Shown here: piece by piece, positions 42,728-50,017 of the stretch | How the letters are laid out: every line of letters begins with the position of its first letter | How positions within the stretch are numbered: position 1 is the first letter of the stretch | Assembly (NCBI RefSeq): GCF_018131075.1 | Contig: NZ_JAFCLS010000034.1 | Location: forward strand, 29,217 to 93,216 | From: Bradyrhizobium sp. JYMT SZCCT0428 | Lineage (GTDB): Bacteria; Pseudomonadota; Alphaproteobacteria; Rhizobiales; Xanthobacteraceae | Direction of reading: 5' to 3' | Length of the DNA stretch: 64,000 bases | The notes under the pieces: generated by a model | What the model was told of the DNA's origin: nothing | The model's database searches: none | The model's input: only the letters and a program-made list of their open reading frames with translations | Translations under genes and position numbers: made by a program

Positions 42728-43999
42728 ATGATGCTGAAGATCCTATGGGCCCTGCCCCTCGCTGCCGCGGTGATGGCGGGCAGCGGCGCGCCGGCTCGCG
42801 CCCAGGTCAACGCCGCCGCGCCGGCGCCCTCGCTCGCCAAACTCGAACGCGTGTCGCAATTCTTTGAAAACGAAGTGGCGACCGGGAAGCTTCCCGGCGC
42901 GGTCGTATTGATCCAGCAACATGGCAAGCCGGTCTATCTCAAGAGCTTCGGCGTTCGGGATGTTGCGACCAAACTGCCGATGACGCCGGACACCATCTTT
43001 GCCATCCATTCCATGACCAAGCCGATCACCAGCGTGGCGGCGATGATGCTGATCGACGAAGGCAAACTGGCGCTGGCCGATCCGGTGTCGCGATACATTC
43101 CGGCATTTGCCGCCACGAAAGTCGGCGTGGAATCCAAACCGAAGGACGGCAACCCGACCCTGGAACTTGTGCCGCCGAACCGGCCGATGACGATCGAGGA
43201 CCTGCTCCGGCATACGTCCGGCATCACCTATGAATACATCGGCAGCGAATTGATCATGAAGGCGTATACGGACGCCAACATCTTTGAGGGACATTTCAAC
43301 AACGCGGAGTTTGCCGAGCGCATTGCCCGACTGCCCTTGGCGAGGCAGCCCGGCACACTCTGGCGCTACGGCCATTCCACCGACGTTCTCGGGCGCGTCA
43401 TCGAAATTGTCTCCGGCAAATCGCTGTATCAGTTCCTGAAAGAGCGCATCCTCGATCCGCTTGGCATGACCAGCACGAAGTTCGTGCTGCAGGGCGCGGC
43501 TGAACTGGCGCGCATGGCCGAGCCACTGCCGGGCGATACCGTCTTGCGTATGTCGGGGGAAGAACGGCGCAGGCACGCCGAATGGGAGTCAGGCGGCGGC
43601 GGCCTGCTCTCGACCATCACGGATTATGCACGATTTGCGCAAATGCTGCTGGGCGGCGGAAAGCTCGACGGCAAGCAGTATCTCAGTCCGGCCGCGTTCA
43701 AGCAGATGACGTCAGACCAGATCGGACCGGGCTCCGGCGTCGGACGCGACTACTATTATTTTCCCGGCGATGGCTTTGGTTACGGTTATGGCCTTGCGGT
43801 TCGCGTCGAACCGGGAAATGCAAAGCCGCCGCCGGCAGGCTCGATCGGCGAGCTGAAATGGGATAGCGGCAGCGGAACATACTTCGGCGTCGATCCCAAA
43901 CTGGACATGGTCTACATCCTCATGGAGCAGACCCAGCTGGAACGCTCACGCATCACTCCGGCCTTTAAGGCGCTGGTGTATGACGCGTTCGAAAAATAA
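42728..43999 (+). CDS. Secreted serine hydrolase, class C beta-lactamase/esterase fold
   Basis: A 423-residue exported protein. A signal peptide (LWALPLAAAVMAGSGAPARA) is cleaved near residue 25. The SxxK motif is SMTK (Ser95, Lys98). The Tyr motif is YGHS in GTLWRYGHSTDVLG, replacing the YxN of true AmpC with YxS as in many esterases. The third motif region is near the C-terminus (LKWDSGSGTYFGVDP). Such proteins are often esterases or peptidases rather than beta-lactamases. It lies right after the FAD dehydrogenase and probably shares its transcript, suggesting hydrolysis of an ester before or after oxidation (inference). Confidence 0.9.
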   Translation: MMLKILWALPLAAAVMAGSGAPARAQVNAAAPAPSLAKLERVSQFFENEVATGKLPGAVVLIQQHGKPVYLKSFGVRDVATKLPMTPDTIFAIHSMTKPITSVAAMMLIDEGKLALADPVSRYIPAFAATKVGVESKPKDGNPTLELVPPNRPMTIEDLLRHTSGITYEYIGSELIMKAYTDANIFEGHFNNAEFAERIARLPLARQPGTLWRYGHSTDVLGRVIEIVSGKSLYQFLKERILDPLGMTSTKFVLQGAAELARMAEPLPGDTVLRMSGEERRRHAEWESGGGGLLSTITDYARFAQMLLGGGKLDGKQYLSPAAFKQMTSDQIGPGSGVGRDYYYFPGDGFGYGYGLAVRVEPGNAKPPPAGSIGELKWDSGSGTYFGVDPKLDMVYILMEQTQLERSRITPAFKALVYDAFEK

Positions 44000-44041
44000 G
44001 TGATGTCAGCGGCGAAGCAGTGGACCGATCGCCGACAGAAC

Positions 44042-44800
44042 TCACCGCGCATATCCGGCAACGCCGTCCCACAGCAGCTTCAAGGCCGTGACGACAAGCA
44101 GCGCGTAACAGGCACGGTAGAGCTGCACCTGGTCGAGGCGCTGATGCAACCGCCAGCCGGTCCACACGCCGGCAAAGGCGACGGGTATGCCAAGCAGCAT
44201 CATCGTCACCAGGCCCTGCGAGAGATGCCCGATCAGCAACCAAGGCCCGACCTTGATGAGATTGCCGACGGTGAAGAACATGCTCGTCGTGCCGGCATAC
44301 ATCTGCTTGGAGAGCCCGAGCGGCAGCAGGTACATCGCCAGTGGCGGGCCGCCGGAATGGGCGACCATCGTCGTCACGCCCGACGCGCCGCCGGCCAGCA
44401 GCGCCGTGGCCGGCGAACGCGGCCGCACCGAGACGCCGGCGCCGCCCCGCAGCCACAGGCCGGCAAACACCAGGGTGATAACCGCCATCACGATCTCGAC
44501 GGCGTGGCGGTCGAGATCCCTGAGCACGAAGAAGCCGACGCCGATGCCGACCAGAAGACCCGGCAACAAAATCGAGAGGTCCGGCTTCGACCACGTCGAC
44601 GGCTTCCAGTAGCGCAGCGCGAAGACATCCATCGCCACGAACAGCGGGGCCAGCATCGTGCCCGCATCGATCGGGTCCATCACCAAGGCCAGCAGCGGAA
44701 TGCCGATGATCGCGAAGCCGCCGCCGAAAGCGCCCTTCATGAAGCCGATCACGAAGATTCCAGTTGCGGCAACGCAAAGTATCGCAGGCTCAATCGTCAT
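44042..44800 (-). CDS. TauE/SafE-family membrane transporter (second copy)
   Basis: A 252-residue membrane protein with about eight hydrophobic segments. The family signature FMKGAFGGGFAIIGIPLLAL begins the first half. The second half has GGASGVTTMVAHSGGPPLAMYLLPLGL, the characteristic form of the anion-exporter family. The start at 44800 gives a normal N-terminus. It differs from the transporter at 16290 in the second signature and has no TIGR02186 partner. It is convergent with the serine hydrolase gene. The substrate is unknown. Confidence 0.88.
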   Translation of the reverse strand: MTIEPAILCVAATGIFVIGFMKGAFGGGFAIIGIPLLALVMDPIDAGTMLAPLFVAMDVFALRYWKPSTWSKPDLSILLPGLLVGIGVGFFVLRDLDRHAVEIVMAVITLVFAGLWLRGGAGVSVRPRSPATALLAGGASGVTTMVAHSGGPPLAMYLLPLGLSKQMYAGTTSMFFTVGNLIKVGPWLLIGHLSQGLVTMMLLGIPVAFAGVWTGWRLHQRLDQVQLYRACYALLVVTALKLLWDGVAGYAR

Positions 44801-45053
44801 GAGGAATCCGGTGCGGACATCGATCCGATCCTCCACCATCGATCACATGACCTTTTGCGTTGCAATCGGACAATTGCACTCCGTGCAATATCGTCGGCCG
44901 CCCGCAGCGTTCCGGCAAAGCCGAACCAACTCGGCTTTTAAGTAGATTCCCCGATACGTGACAATTTGGGTGGCCTTCATTGCCAAGAACGCAGTAGCCG
45001 ATCGCGCCCGGTCGCGCTAAGGAGGCGCGCCACTTTAAAAAACGGAGAACACC

Positions 45054-45404
45054 ATGTCAGTCCAGCGTTTCGAAACCGGCCCGCGCATGAGCCAGGTCGT
45101 CGTCCACGGCAACACTGTCTATCTCGCGGGCGTCGTCGCCAACAATGCAGCCGGCGAAAGCGTGACCAAGCAGACGCAGGACGTGCTCGAGACCATCGAC
45201 GGCCATCTCGCCAAAGCCGGGACCGACAAGTCGAAGCTTCTGTCGGCCACGATCTACATCACGGACATGAAAACCTTCCCGGAAATGAATGCGGTGTGGG
45301 ACGGCTGGGTGTCGGCGGGCAACACCCCGGCGCGCGCCACGGTCGAGGCCAAATTGGCGTCCCCGCAATACAACGTCGAGATCATGGTGGTTGCGGCGAA
45401 GTGA
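45054..45404 (+). CDS. RidA-family (YjgF/YER057c/UK114) protein
   Basis: A 116-residue protein of the enamine/imine deaminase family, which clears reactive 2-aminoacrylate and relatives. The pattern is complete: MSQVVVHGNTVYLAGVVANN, TKQTQDVLETIDGHLAKAG, then NTPARATVEAKLASPQYNVEI, which holds the conserved Arg of the active site. The protein is trimeric in relatives. The ATG has a CGGAGAAC ribosome binding site. It is the first of several small single genes on the plus strand here. The precise substrate subfamily is not determined. Confidence 0.92.
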   Translation: MSVQRFETGPRMSQVVVHGNTVYLAGVVANNAAGESVTKQTQDVLETIDGHLAKAGTDKSKLLSATIYITDMKTFPEMNAVWDGWVSAGNTPARATVEAKLASPQYNVEIMVVAAK

Positions 45405-45564
45405 TTTTGACGAACTGATTTTGCGGCGCGAGGGTTTTGCCGGCTCTCGCGCCGCACGCATTTCTCGACCCGCGTTTCCTTGACCTCCGAGGTAATCGAA
45501 ACACGCGCGCGAACCTTCGATAAAGGGTCAGCCGATCCATTCGGCCGCAACGAAGGAGAGCCCC

Positions 45565-45930
45565 ATGACCGACGCGCAGACCATTGCCAACAGTTACATC
45601 GATTTGTGGAACGAGCGAACCCCGGCCCGCCGCCGCGAGCTTCTCGCCGCGAACTGGGCCAAAGACGCCCGCTATGTCGACCCCTTGATGAGCGGCGACG
45701 GCCATGACGGCGTCGATGCGCTGATCGCAGGCGTGCAGCAGCGGTTTCCGGATTTCAAATTCAAGCTGATCGGCGAGCCCAATGGCCACGGCGACCACAT
45801 CCGCTTCTGTTGGGGCCTCGGCCCTGACGGCGCCGACAGTCCGATCAAGGGCACGGATTTCGCCGTGCTGAGCGACGGCCGCATCCGCAGCATCACCGGC
45901 TTCCTCGATCAGGTGCCGGCGGGGGCATGA
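45565..45930 (+). CDS. SnoaL-like / NTF2-fold protein
   Basis: A 121-residue protein of the SnoaL/NTF2 fold: TIANSYIDLWNERTPARRRELLAANWAKDARYVDP, then a strand region HIRFCWGLGPDG and FAVLSDGRIRSITGFLDQVPAG. The ATG has AGGAGAG upstream. It is related in fold only to the protein at 10095. Small polyketide-cyclase-like or dehydratase-like proteins share this pattern. It lies about 120 bp before the sigma factor gene but is probably on a separate transcript. Function unknown. Confidence 0.85.
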   Translation: MTDAQTIANSYIDLWNERTPARRRELLAANWAKDARYVDPLMSGDGHDGVDALIAGVQQRFPDFKFKLIGEPNGHGDHIRFCWGLGPDGADSPIKGTDFAVLSDGRIRSITGFLDQVPAGA

Positions 45931-45994
45931 GCGCAAGGCTGTGCGGCTGCCTGGGCAATCCCAGGCAGCCGCCGACGCGCCCCGAATTATTTCG

Positions 45995-46022
45995 GGAACC
46001 TCTTGGCCTTTGCCGCATCCAA
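45995..46022 (+). promoter_or_regulatory. Candidate ECF sigma promoter upstream of the sigma factor gene
   Basis: The GGAAC element (45995-45999, in context TTCGGGAACCTC) and CATCCAA (46016-46022) are separated by 16 bp. The same two boxes with the same spacing occur before the DUF4142 gene at 46748. The pattern fits an autoregulated sigma factor with GGAAC-type -35 recognition. Inference from two matching sites. Confidence 0.65.
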
Positions 46023-46052
46023 CCCCAATACATTGCTATTGGTGGAACCATC

Positions 46053-46739
46053 ATGCGCCAGGCCCACACGCCTCATATTCCGCCCGTCGATACTGGTGAC
46101 CTCGACCTGGTCCGCCGGGCGCTGAGCCGCGACGGGGCGGCCGTTCGCGCCATCATGCAGGCGAACAACCGCCGGCTCTACCGGCTCGCCCGTGGCATTC
46201 TGCGCAATGATGGCGAGGCCGAGGACGTCGTGCAGGAGACTTACGTCCGGGCCTTCACGCATCTGGAGAGTTTTCGCGGCGATTCCAGCCTGGCGACCTG
46301 GCTGGCGCGGATTGCCATGAACGAGGCGCTGGGACGCTTGCGCCGGCAGCGGCCGGGCGTGGAACTGTCGTCATTGCCGCAGGGCGTGCTCGAAGCCCAG
46401 ATCATCCAGTTTCCCCGTGCCGCCGCAGACGACCCGGAAAAATCCATGGCCCAACGTGAAATTCAGCATGTCGTCGAACACGCCATCGACGAATTGCCGG
46501 AGCCGTTCCGGCTCGTCTTCATCACCCGTGTGATCGAGGGCATGAATGTCGAGGAGACCGCCGAGATTCTGGGGCTCAATCCCGTGACCGTGAAGACGAG
46601 GCTGCATCGCGCCCGCGTCATGCTGCGCGACAATGTCGAGAAGAAGATCGGCCCTGTCGTGATGGACGCGTTTCCGTTTGCCGGCAGGCGCTGCGAACGG
46701 CTCACCGACGCGGTGCTGAACCGGCTCGGCTTTATCTGA
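46053..46739 (+). CDS. RNA polymerase sigma factor, ECF subfamily
   Basis: A 228-residue group IV sigma factor. Region 2 (about residues 30-95) reads AIMQANNRRLYRLARGILRNDGEAEDVVQETYVRAF then GDSSLATWLARIAMNEALGRLR. Region 4 (about 145-195) reads IDELPEPFRLVFITRVIEGMNVEETAEILGLNPVTVKTRLHRARVMLRD. The C-terminal tail after region 4 (FAGRRCERLTDAVLNRLGFI) is a feature of some rhizobial ECF groups. The start at 46053 has GGTGGAA upstream. No anti-sigma gene is adjacent. Matching promoter motifs suggest it activates itself and the DUF4142-cupredoxin genes. Confidence 0.92.
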   Translation: MRQAHTPHIPPVDTGDLDLVRRALSRDGAAVRAIMQANNRRLYRLARGILRNDGEAEDVVQETYVRAFTHLESFRGDSSLATWLARIAMNEALGRLRRQRPGVELSSLPQGVLEAQIIQFPRAAADDPEKSMAQREIQHVVEHAIDELPEPFRLVFITRVIEGMNVEETAEILGLNPVTVKTRLHRARVMLRDNVEKKIGPVVMDAFPFAGRRCERLTDAVLNRLGFI

Positions 46740-46747
46740 TTTTTTCG

Positions 46748-46775
46748 GGAACCTCCGGCCACCAGCGCCATCCAA
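46748..46775 (+). promoter_or_regulatory. Candidate ECF sigma promoter upstream of DUF4142-cupredoxin
   Basis: TTCGGGAACCTC (GGAAC at 46748-46752) and CATCCAA (46769-46775) are 16 bp apart, the same as the motif before the sigma gene. The site lies 9 bp after the sigma stop codon, so downstream genes have their own promoter. Confidence 0.65.
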
Positions 46776-46835
46776 CTCCTGTGCAATCAACTTGAAAGCC
46801 GGCCGCTCGCGTCGGCGCCACAGGAGTGTCACACC

Positions 46836-47357
46836 ATGTTCGTTCGATTGAGCGCAGCCATTGCCGCGTTGAGCCTTTTGGGCGGCGCCGCGCTGGCGCA
46901 GGGCGCCAAGCCCACCGATCCGCAGATCGCGCATATCGCCTACACCGCAGGCGTCATCGACGTCGCCGCCGGCAAACAAGCGATCACCAAGGCCAGCAAC
47001 AAGGACGTCAAGGCGTTCGCGGAAGGCATGGTGCGCGACCATGAAGCCGTGAACAAGCAGGCGCTCGACCTCGTCAAGAAGCTGAAGGTGACGCCGGAGG
47101 ATAACGACACCAGCAAGACGCTGTCGAAGCAGGCAGCGGACAAGCTGGCCGAACTCGGCAAACTAAAAGGCGCCGAGTACGACAAGGCCTATATCGCCAA
47201 CGAGATTGCCTACCACAAGGCGGTCAATGGCGCGCTGGAGACACTGCTGATCCCGTCAGCCAGCAATGCCGAGCTGAAGAGCCTGCTGCAGACGGGCCTG
47301 AAGCTGTTTCAGGGCCACCAGCAGCATGCCGAACACGTCGCCGCCGGCCTGAAGTAG
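46836..47357 (+). CDS. DUF4142 exported protein
   Basis: A 173-residue secreted protein. The signal peptide (LSAAIAALSLLGGAALAQ) is cleaved near residue 22. The mature part is helical: AHIAYTAGVIDVAAGKQAITKA, KAFAEGMVRDHEAVNKQALDLVKKL, then AYHKAVNGALETLLIP and LFQGHQQHAEHVAA. This is the four-helix DUF4142 (ferritin-like) pattern, with His/Glu in positions that might bind metal, though no activity is proven. AGGAGTG precedes the ATG. It is followed 11 bp later by a cupredoxin, and it is preceded by a candidate ECF promoter. Confidence 0.9.
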   Translation: MFVRLSAAIAALSLLGGAALAQGAKPTDPQIAHIAYTAGVIDVAAGKQAITKASNKDVKAFAEGMVRDHEAVNKQALDLVKKLKVTPEDNDTSKTLSKQAADKLAELGKLKGAEYDKAYIANEIAYHKAVNGALETLLIPSASNAELKSLLQTGLKLFQGHQQHAEHVAAGLK

Positions 47358-47368
47358 GGGAGACTGCC

Positions 47369-47689
47369 ATGCTGCCGAGACGCACGTTTCTCATCGTGAC
47401 CGCCCTGCTATCGGGCGCCATCGCCGTCCCGGCGCATGCCGCAACCATCCAGATCGTGATGGACAATCTCGTGGTGTCGCCGGCGGAGGTAACCGCCAGG
47501 GTCGGCGACACCATCGAATGGATCAACAAGGATATCTTCGCCCACACCGCCACCGCGCGAAACGGCGATTTCGATGTCGCCATGCCGCCGAAGAAGACCG
47601 TGACGTCGGTGCTGAAGAAGGCCGGCACGGTCGAATATTACTGCCGCTTCCATCCCAACATGAGGGCGGTGCTGACGATCGCGCCGTAA
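47369..47689 (+). CDS. Secreted cupredoxin (plastocyanin-like copper protein)
   Basis: A 106-residue exported blue-copper-type protein. A signal peptide (LIVTALLSGAIAVPAHA) is cleaved near residue 24. The copper ligands are all visible: His59 in IFAHTATA, and Cys92, His95 and Met98 in YYCRFHPNMRA. These form a type 1 site, so it probably carries electrons or copper in the periplasm. It is cotranscribed with DUF4142, a pairing I recall from other rhizobia. Regulation by the adjacent ECF sigma factor would link it to envelope or oxidative stress (inference). Confidence 0.92.
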   Translation: MLPRRTFLIVTALLSGAIAVPAHAATIQIVMDNLVVSPAEVTARVGDTIEWINKDIFAHTATARNGDFDVAMPPKKTVTSVLKKAGTVEYYCRFHPNMRAVLTIAP

Positions 47690-47702
47690 GCCGGCAACCT
47701 CG

Positions 47703-48290
47703 TCAGGCCGACGTCCCTCGCTGCAGCACCATCGCGAGCCGCACCGCGACCGCCGCCTGCCAGACCGGATAGAGCACCGAGGTGAGATCGAGATCGAGCG
47801 CGCTGTCGACCGCCATCAGCGTGCCGGCCAGCGTGCCCGTCAGCAGCATCCGCATCCATAACGCCGCATCGCGCGGCCCGGCCGGCAGCAGGGCGATCGC
47901 CAGCGCCATCAAGCCGGCGCCGACGAAACCGCCCGCGAGGCCCGCCAGCACATTGCGCATCACCTTGGAGGCGCCATAGGCCTGCAGATCGATCCAGATC
48001 GCGGCGTTCACGGCGCAGACAAAAGCGACCATGGTGACAATGCCGGCAAGCAGCGCCGCCCAAACCGGATTGGCGCTGCAGCGCCGCACCACGAAGAAGA
48101 CGAGCACCGCAAACGGCACCGCCACCAGCGCCATGCGCAGATTGCCGGGACCGCCGGTGAACTTGTCGATCAGTTGCGGCGTGAGCGGCGTCAACAGGCC
48201 CGAGAGCAGACCGCCGGCGGCAATGACAAGCAAATTGTTGCGGGAGGTGTTGTCGGCAGTGATGGCCTGGGTCAACGCGTTCGCCTCCAT
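47703..48290 (-). CDS. Polytopic membrane protein, function unknown
   Basis: A 195-residue protein with about five hydrophobic segments (LLVIAAGGLLSGLLTPL, MALVAVPFAVLVFFVV, WAALLAGIVTMVAFVCAV, VLAGLAGGFVGAGLMALAIALLP, MLLTGTLAGTLMAVDSAL). The start at 48290 (MEANALTQAITADN) is chosen, with an upstream in-frame Met possible at 48314. Short polar linkers and no recognised signature. It is convergent with the cupredoxin gene. I do not recognise the family. Confidence 0.7.
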   Translation of the reverse strand: MEANALTQAITADNTSRNNLLVIAAGGLLSGLLTPLTPQLIDKFTGGPGNLRMALVAVPFAVLVFFVVRRCSANPVWAALLAGIVTMVAFVCAVNAAIWIDLQAYGASKVMRNVLAGLAGGFVGAGLMALAIALLPAGPRDAALWMRMLLTGTLAGTLMAVDSALDLDLTSVLYPVWQAAVAVRLAMVLQRGTSA

Positions 48291-48360
48291 CTCTGCGGCA
48301 GCGCAATTTAGCACAATAGTACTTGTGATTGTAGTCGCGCACAGCGCGAGGCCGGTTCAC

Positions 48361-48396
48361 AAATAAAAGCCGCGCCAACCCGAAGGTTGACGCGGC
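48361..48396 (-). terminator. Rho-independent terminator of the tmRNA gene
   Basis: On the minus strand, GCCGCGTCAACC, TTCG loop, GGTTGGCGCGGC, followed by TTTTATTT. It lies just beyond the coding piece. Confidence 0.88.
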
Positions 48397-48403
48397 CATG
48401 GCC

Positions 48404-48832
48404 GTTCTGTTGCCAGGTGGACCAACCCCGAACAGGTTACGCCGCGAGGCGCACTTCGTTCAATGCAACGTTATCGTTTGCATTTAGGTTTTTGACCCGA
48501 TAACGGCGGTATCATGCCGAGCACAATTCAGAACTTCTTTGCGACCATCGATCCTGGTTCGCCCCCGCCATAGCAGCCCTGGGATTTTGCCTTGCGGCAG
48601 AATCGATCTCATGTGGAGCATGATCTTATCGGAAAACCGGAACCCACTTTTCCGGATCATGCTGCAAATGAGACCTTTAAGCTCAAGCTGCTAAGGTGGA
48701 GGCGCCGGGTACTGCCCCCGGGTCTGCCCGCAGTCCATTCTAAGGTTCAGCGCCATCGTCTTGCGACGGGAAGACCCTACGCGGGATCGGCGGGGAAAGA
48801 TAGGCCGAAGGGGGTTCTGGCGTTCGATCAAG
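48404..48832 (-). ncRNA. ssrA: Transfer-messenger RNA, circularly permuted two-piece form
   Basis: Rescues stalled ribosomes by trans-translation. Read on the minus strand, the acceptor piece comes first and ends at about 48695 with a T-arm (CCGGG GGCAGTA CCCGG) and CGCCTCCACC. The coding piece begins at about 48566 with GGGGGCG, which pairs with CGCCTCC to give a 7-bp acceptor stem with one G-U pair. The tag frame GCAAACGATAAC... encodes ANDNVALNEVRLAA and a stop. The 5' limit of the acceptor piece is uncertain. The 128-nt spacer between the pieces, removed in maturation, carries a palindromic repeat. This permuted form is specific to alphaproteobacteria and a few other groups. Confidence 0.9.
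48616..48663. repeat. Palindromic repeat, family G (GAGCATGATC type), inside the tmRNA spacer
   Basis: GAGCATGATC and GATCATGCT flank CGGAAAA / TTTTCCG, forming a strong hairpin. It lies entirely between the two mature tmRNA pieces. I recall this sequence as a common Bradyrhizobium repeat. Confidence 0.85.
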
Positions 48833-48869
48833 ATTGCCTGCAGCCCGTGAATAGAAACGGCCCTGTGTG

Positions 48870-49181
48870 CTAATCCGAGCACGTATCAACAATCGCCTGA
48901 AGCAGCTCTTCGCCCGTCGCGTACCATCGGGAGAATCCTATCTGGCGCAGCATGTCGCTGATAAACGACATCGCGATCAACCCGCTGTCTTCATCCTCGA
49001 AGATTTTGTCCAGTTGCGCATGCAGTTTCGAGCCTTCGAGAGCAGCGATTTCGACGGCCAACCGGTCCAGCTCGTGCGCCGCTTGAAGATTTCGCTCGTC
49101 GTCGGGGAACTCGATAGCCTTGTTTCGACGCCAGTAGGCGGTGCCCGCGCAATCGACTAGTGCATTGATATCGATGTGCAA
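48870..49181 (-). CDS. Hypothetical small protein
   Basis: A 103-residue acidic, mostly helical protein. Translation would begin at TTG (HIDINALVDCAG follows) with a strong AGGGAGG ribosome binding site at good spacing, which supports it as real. Features: RNLQAAHELDRLAVEIAALEGSKLHAQLDKIFEDEDSG suggests an amphipathic helix pair. I recognise no family. It sits between the tmRNA gene and tRNA-Gly on the same strand. Confidence 0.55.
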   Translation of the reverse strand: MHIDINALVDCAGTAYWRRNKAIEFPDDERNLQAAHELDRLAVEIAALEGSKLHAQLDKIFEDEDSGLIAMSFISDMLRQIGFSRWYATGEELLQAIVDTCSD

Positions 49182-49206
49182 TACTTGCCTCCCTTGCAGA
49201 AGGACT

Positions 49207-49280
49207 TGGAGCGGGCGAAGGGAATCGAACCCTCGTATGCAGCTTGGGAAGCTGCCGTTCTACCATTGAACTACGCCCGC
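49207..49280 (-). tRNA. tRNA-Gly (anticodon CCC)
   Basis: Folds as a full cloverleaf on the minus strand. The acceptor stem is GCGGGCG / CGCCCGC with encoded TCCA. The D-arm region is TAGTTCAATGGTAGAAC, the anticodon arm GCAGC TTCCCAA GCTGC gives CCC, and the T-arm is GAGGG TTCGATT CCCTT. The CCA end is encoded in the DNA. Confidence 0.97.
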
Positions 49281-49429
49281 GAACGCATTTGCGCTGCCCC
49301 TGATTAGCCGACCCCGGGCGTTCCGCCAAGCGGTACCCGCGCCTCCCGCCCCGGGCCCTTAACGGGTTACAAAGATTCCAGATGCGCGCTGTGATGGCGG
49401 TGTTATGATCCTGCCGGGGCTGGTGGCGT

Positions 49430-50008
49430 ATGGCGGGGCGTGGTTACAGCATTTTTGACACGGGAATCGGCCGGTGCGGGATCGCATGGGGCGAGGTCGG
49501 CGTTATGGGCGTGCAGCTCCCGGAAGCCCGCGAGATCGACACCAGGCGGCGGCTGTTCCAGCTTTATCCCGACGCCCGCGAACTTCGCCCGCCCGAAAAT
49601 GTCGCCATCGCGATCGAAGGCATCGTGGCGTTGCTGCGCGGCGGCTACAGCGACCTTTCCGATGTCGCGCTCGACATGACCGGCATTCCCGCCTTCAACC
49701 AGCGCGTCTATCAGCTCGCCCGTACCATCCCGCGCGGCGAGACCCGCATTTATGCCGAGGTCGCCAGTGCGCTACGCGCCTCGGGCGCGGTGTATTCGGT
49801 GGCGCAGGCGATTGCCCGCAACCCGTTCATGATCATCGTGCCCTGCCATCGCGTGCTCGAGGCCGGGCATTATGCCGACAAGATCTCGCCGAACGGCGGC
49901 GCCATTTCCAAGCGCCGGTTGCTGTCGATCGAGGGCACCCATCCCACCGCCAGCAAGACCCTGTTCGACGTGCTGCTGCCGGTTGCGCCGCCACGCCCGC
50001 CTACCTAA
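49430..50008 (+). CDS. Methylated-DNA--[protein]-cysteine S-methyltransferase (Ogt/MGMT type)
   Basis: A 192-residue repair protein that takes alkyl groups from O6-alkylguanine onto a cysteine. The active-site motif IIVPCHRVLEAG has Cys139. The upstream helix-turn-helix GETRIYAEVASALRASGAV and the NPFMIIVPCHRV turn complete the DNA-binding domain. The N-terminal half (YSIFDTGIGRCGIAWGEVG) is the short partner domain. No strong ribosome binding site is visible. It ends 9 bp before an AraC-family regulator gene on the same strand, so both are probably in one operon. Confidence 0.9.
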   Translation: MAGRGYSIFDTGIGRCGIAWGEVGVMGVQLPEAREIDTRRRLFQLYPDARELRPPENVAIAIEGIVALLRGGYSDLSDVALDMTGIPAFNQRVYQLARTIPRGETRIYAEVASALRASGAVYSVAQAIARNPFMIIVPCHRVLEAGHYADKISPNGGAISKRRLLSIEGTHPTASKTLFDVLLPVAPPRPPT

Positions 50009-50017
50009 ATTTACGGG

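Noticed and set aside
48592..48873. Plus-strand frame of 93 codons across the tmRNA gene
   Set aside because: It is antisense to structured RNA and has no protein features.
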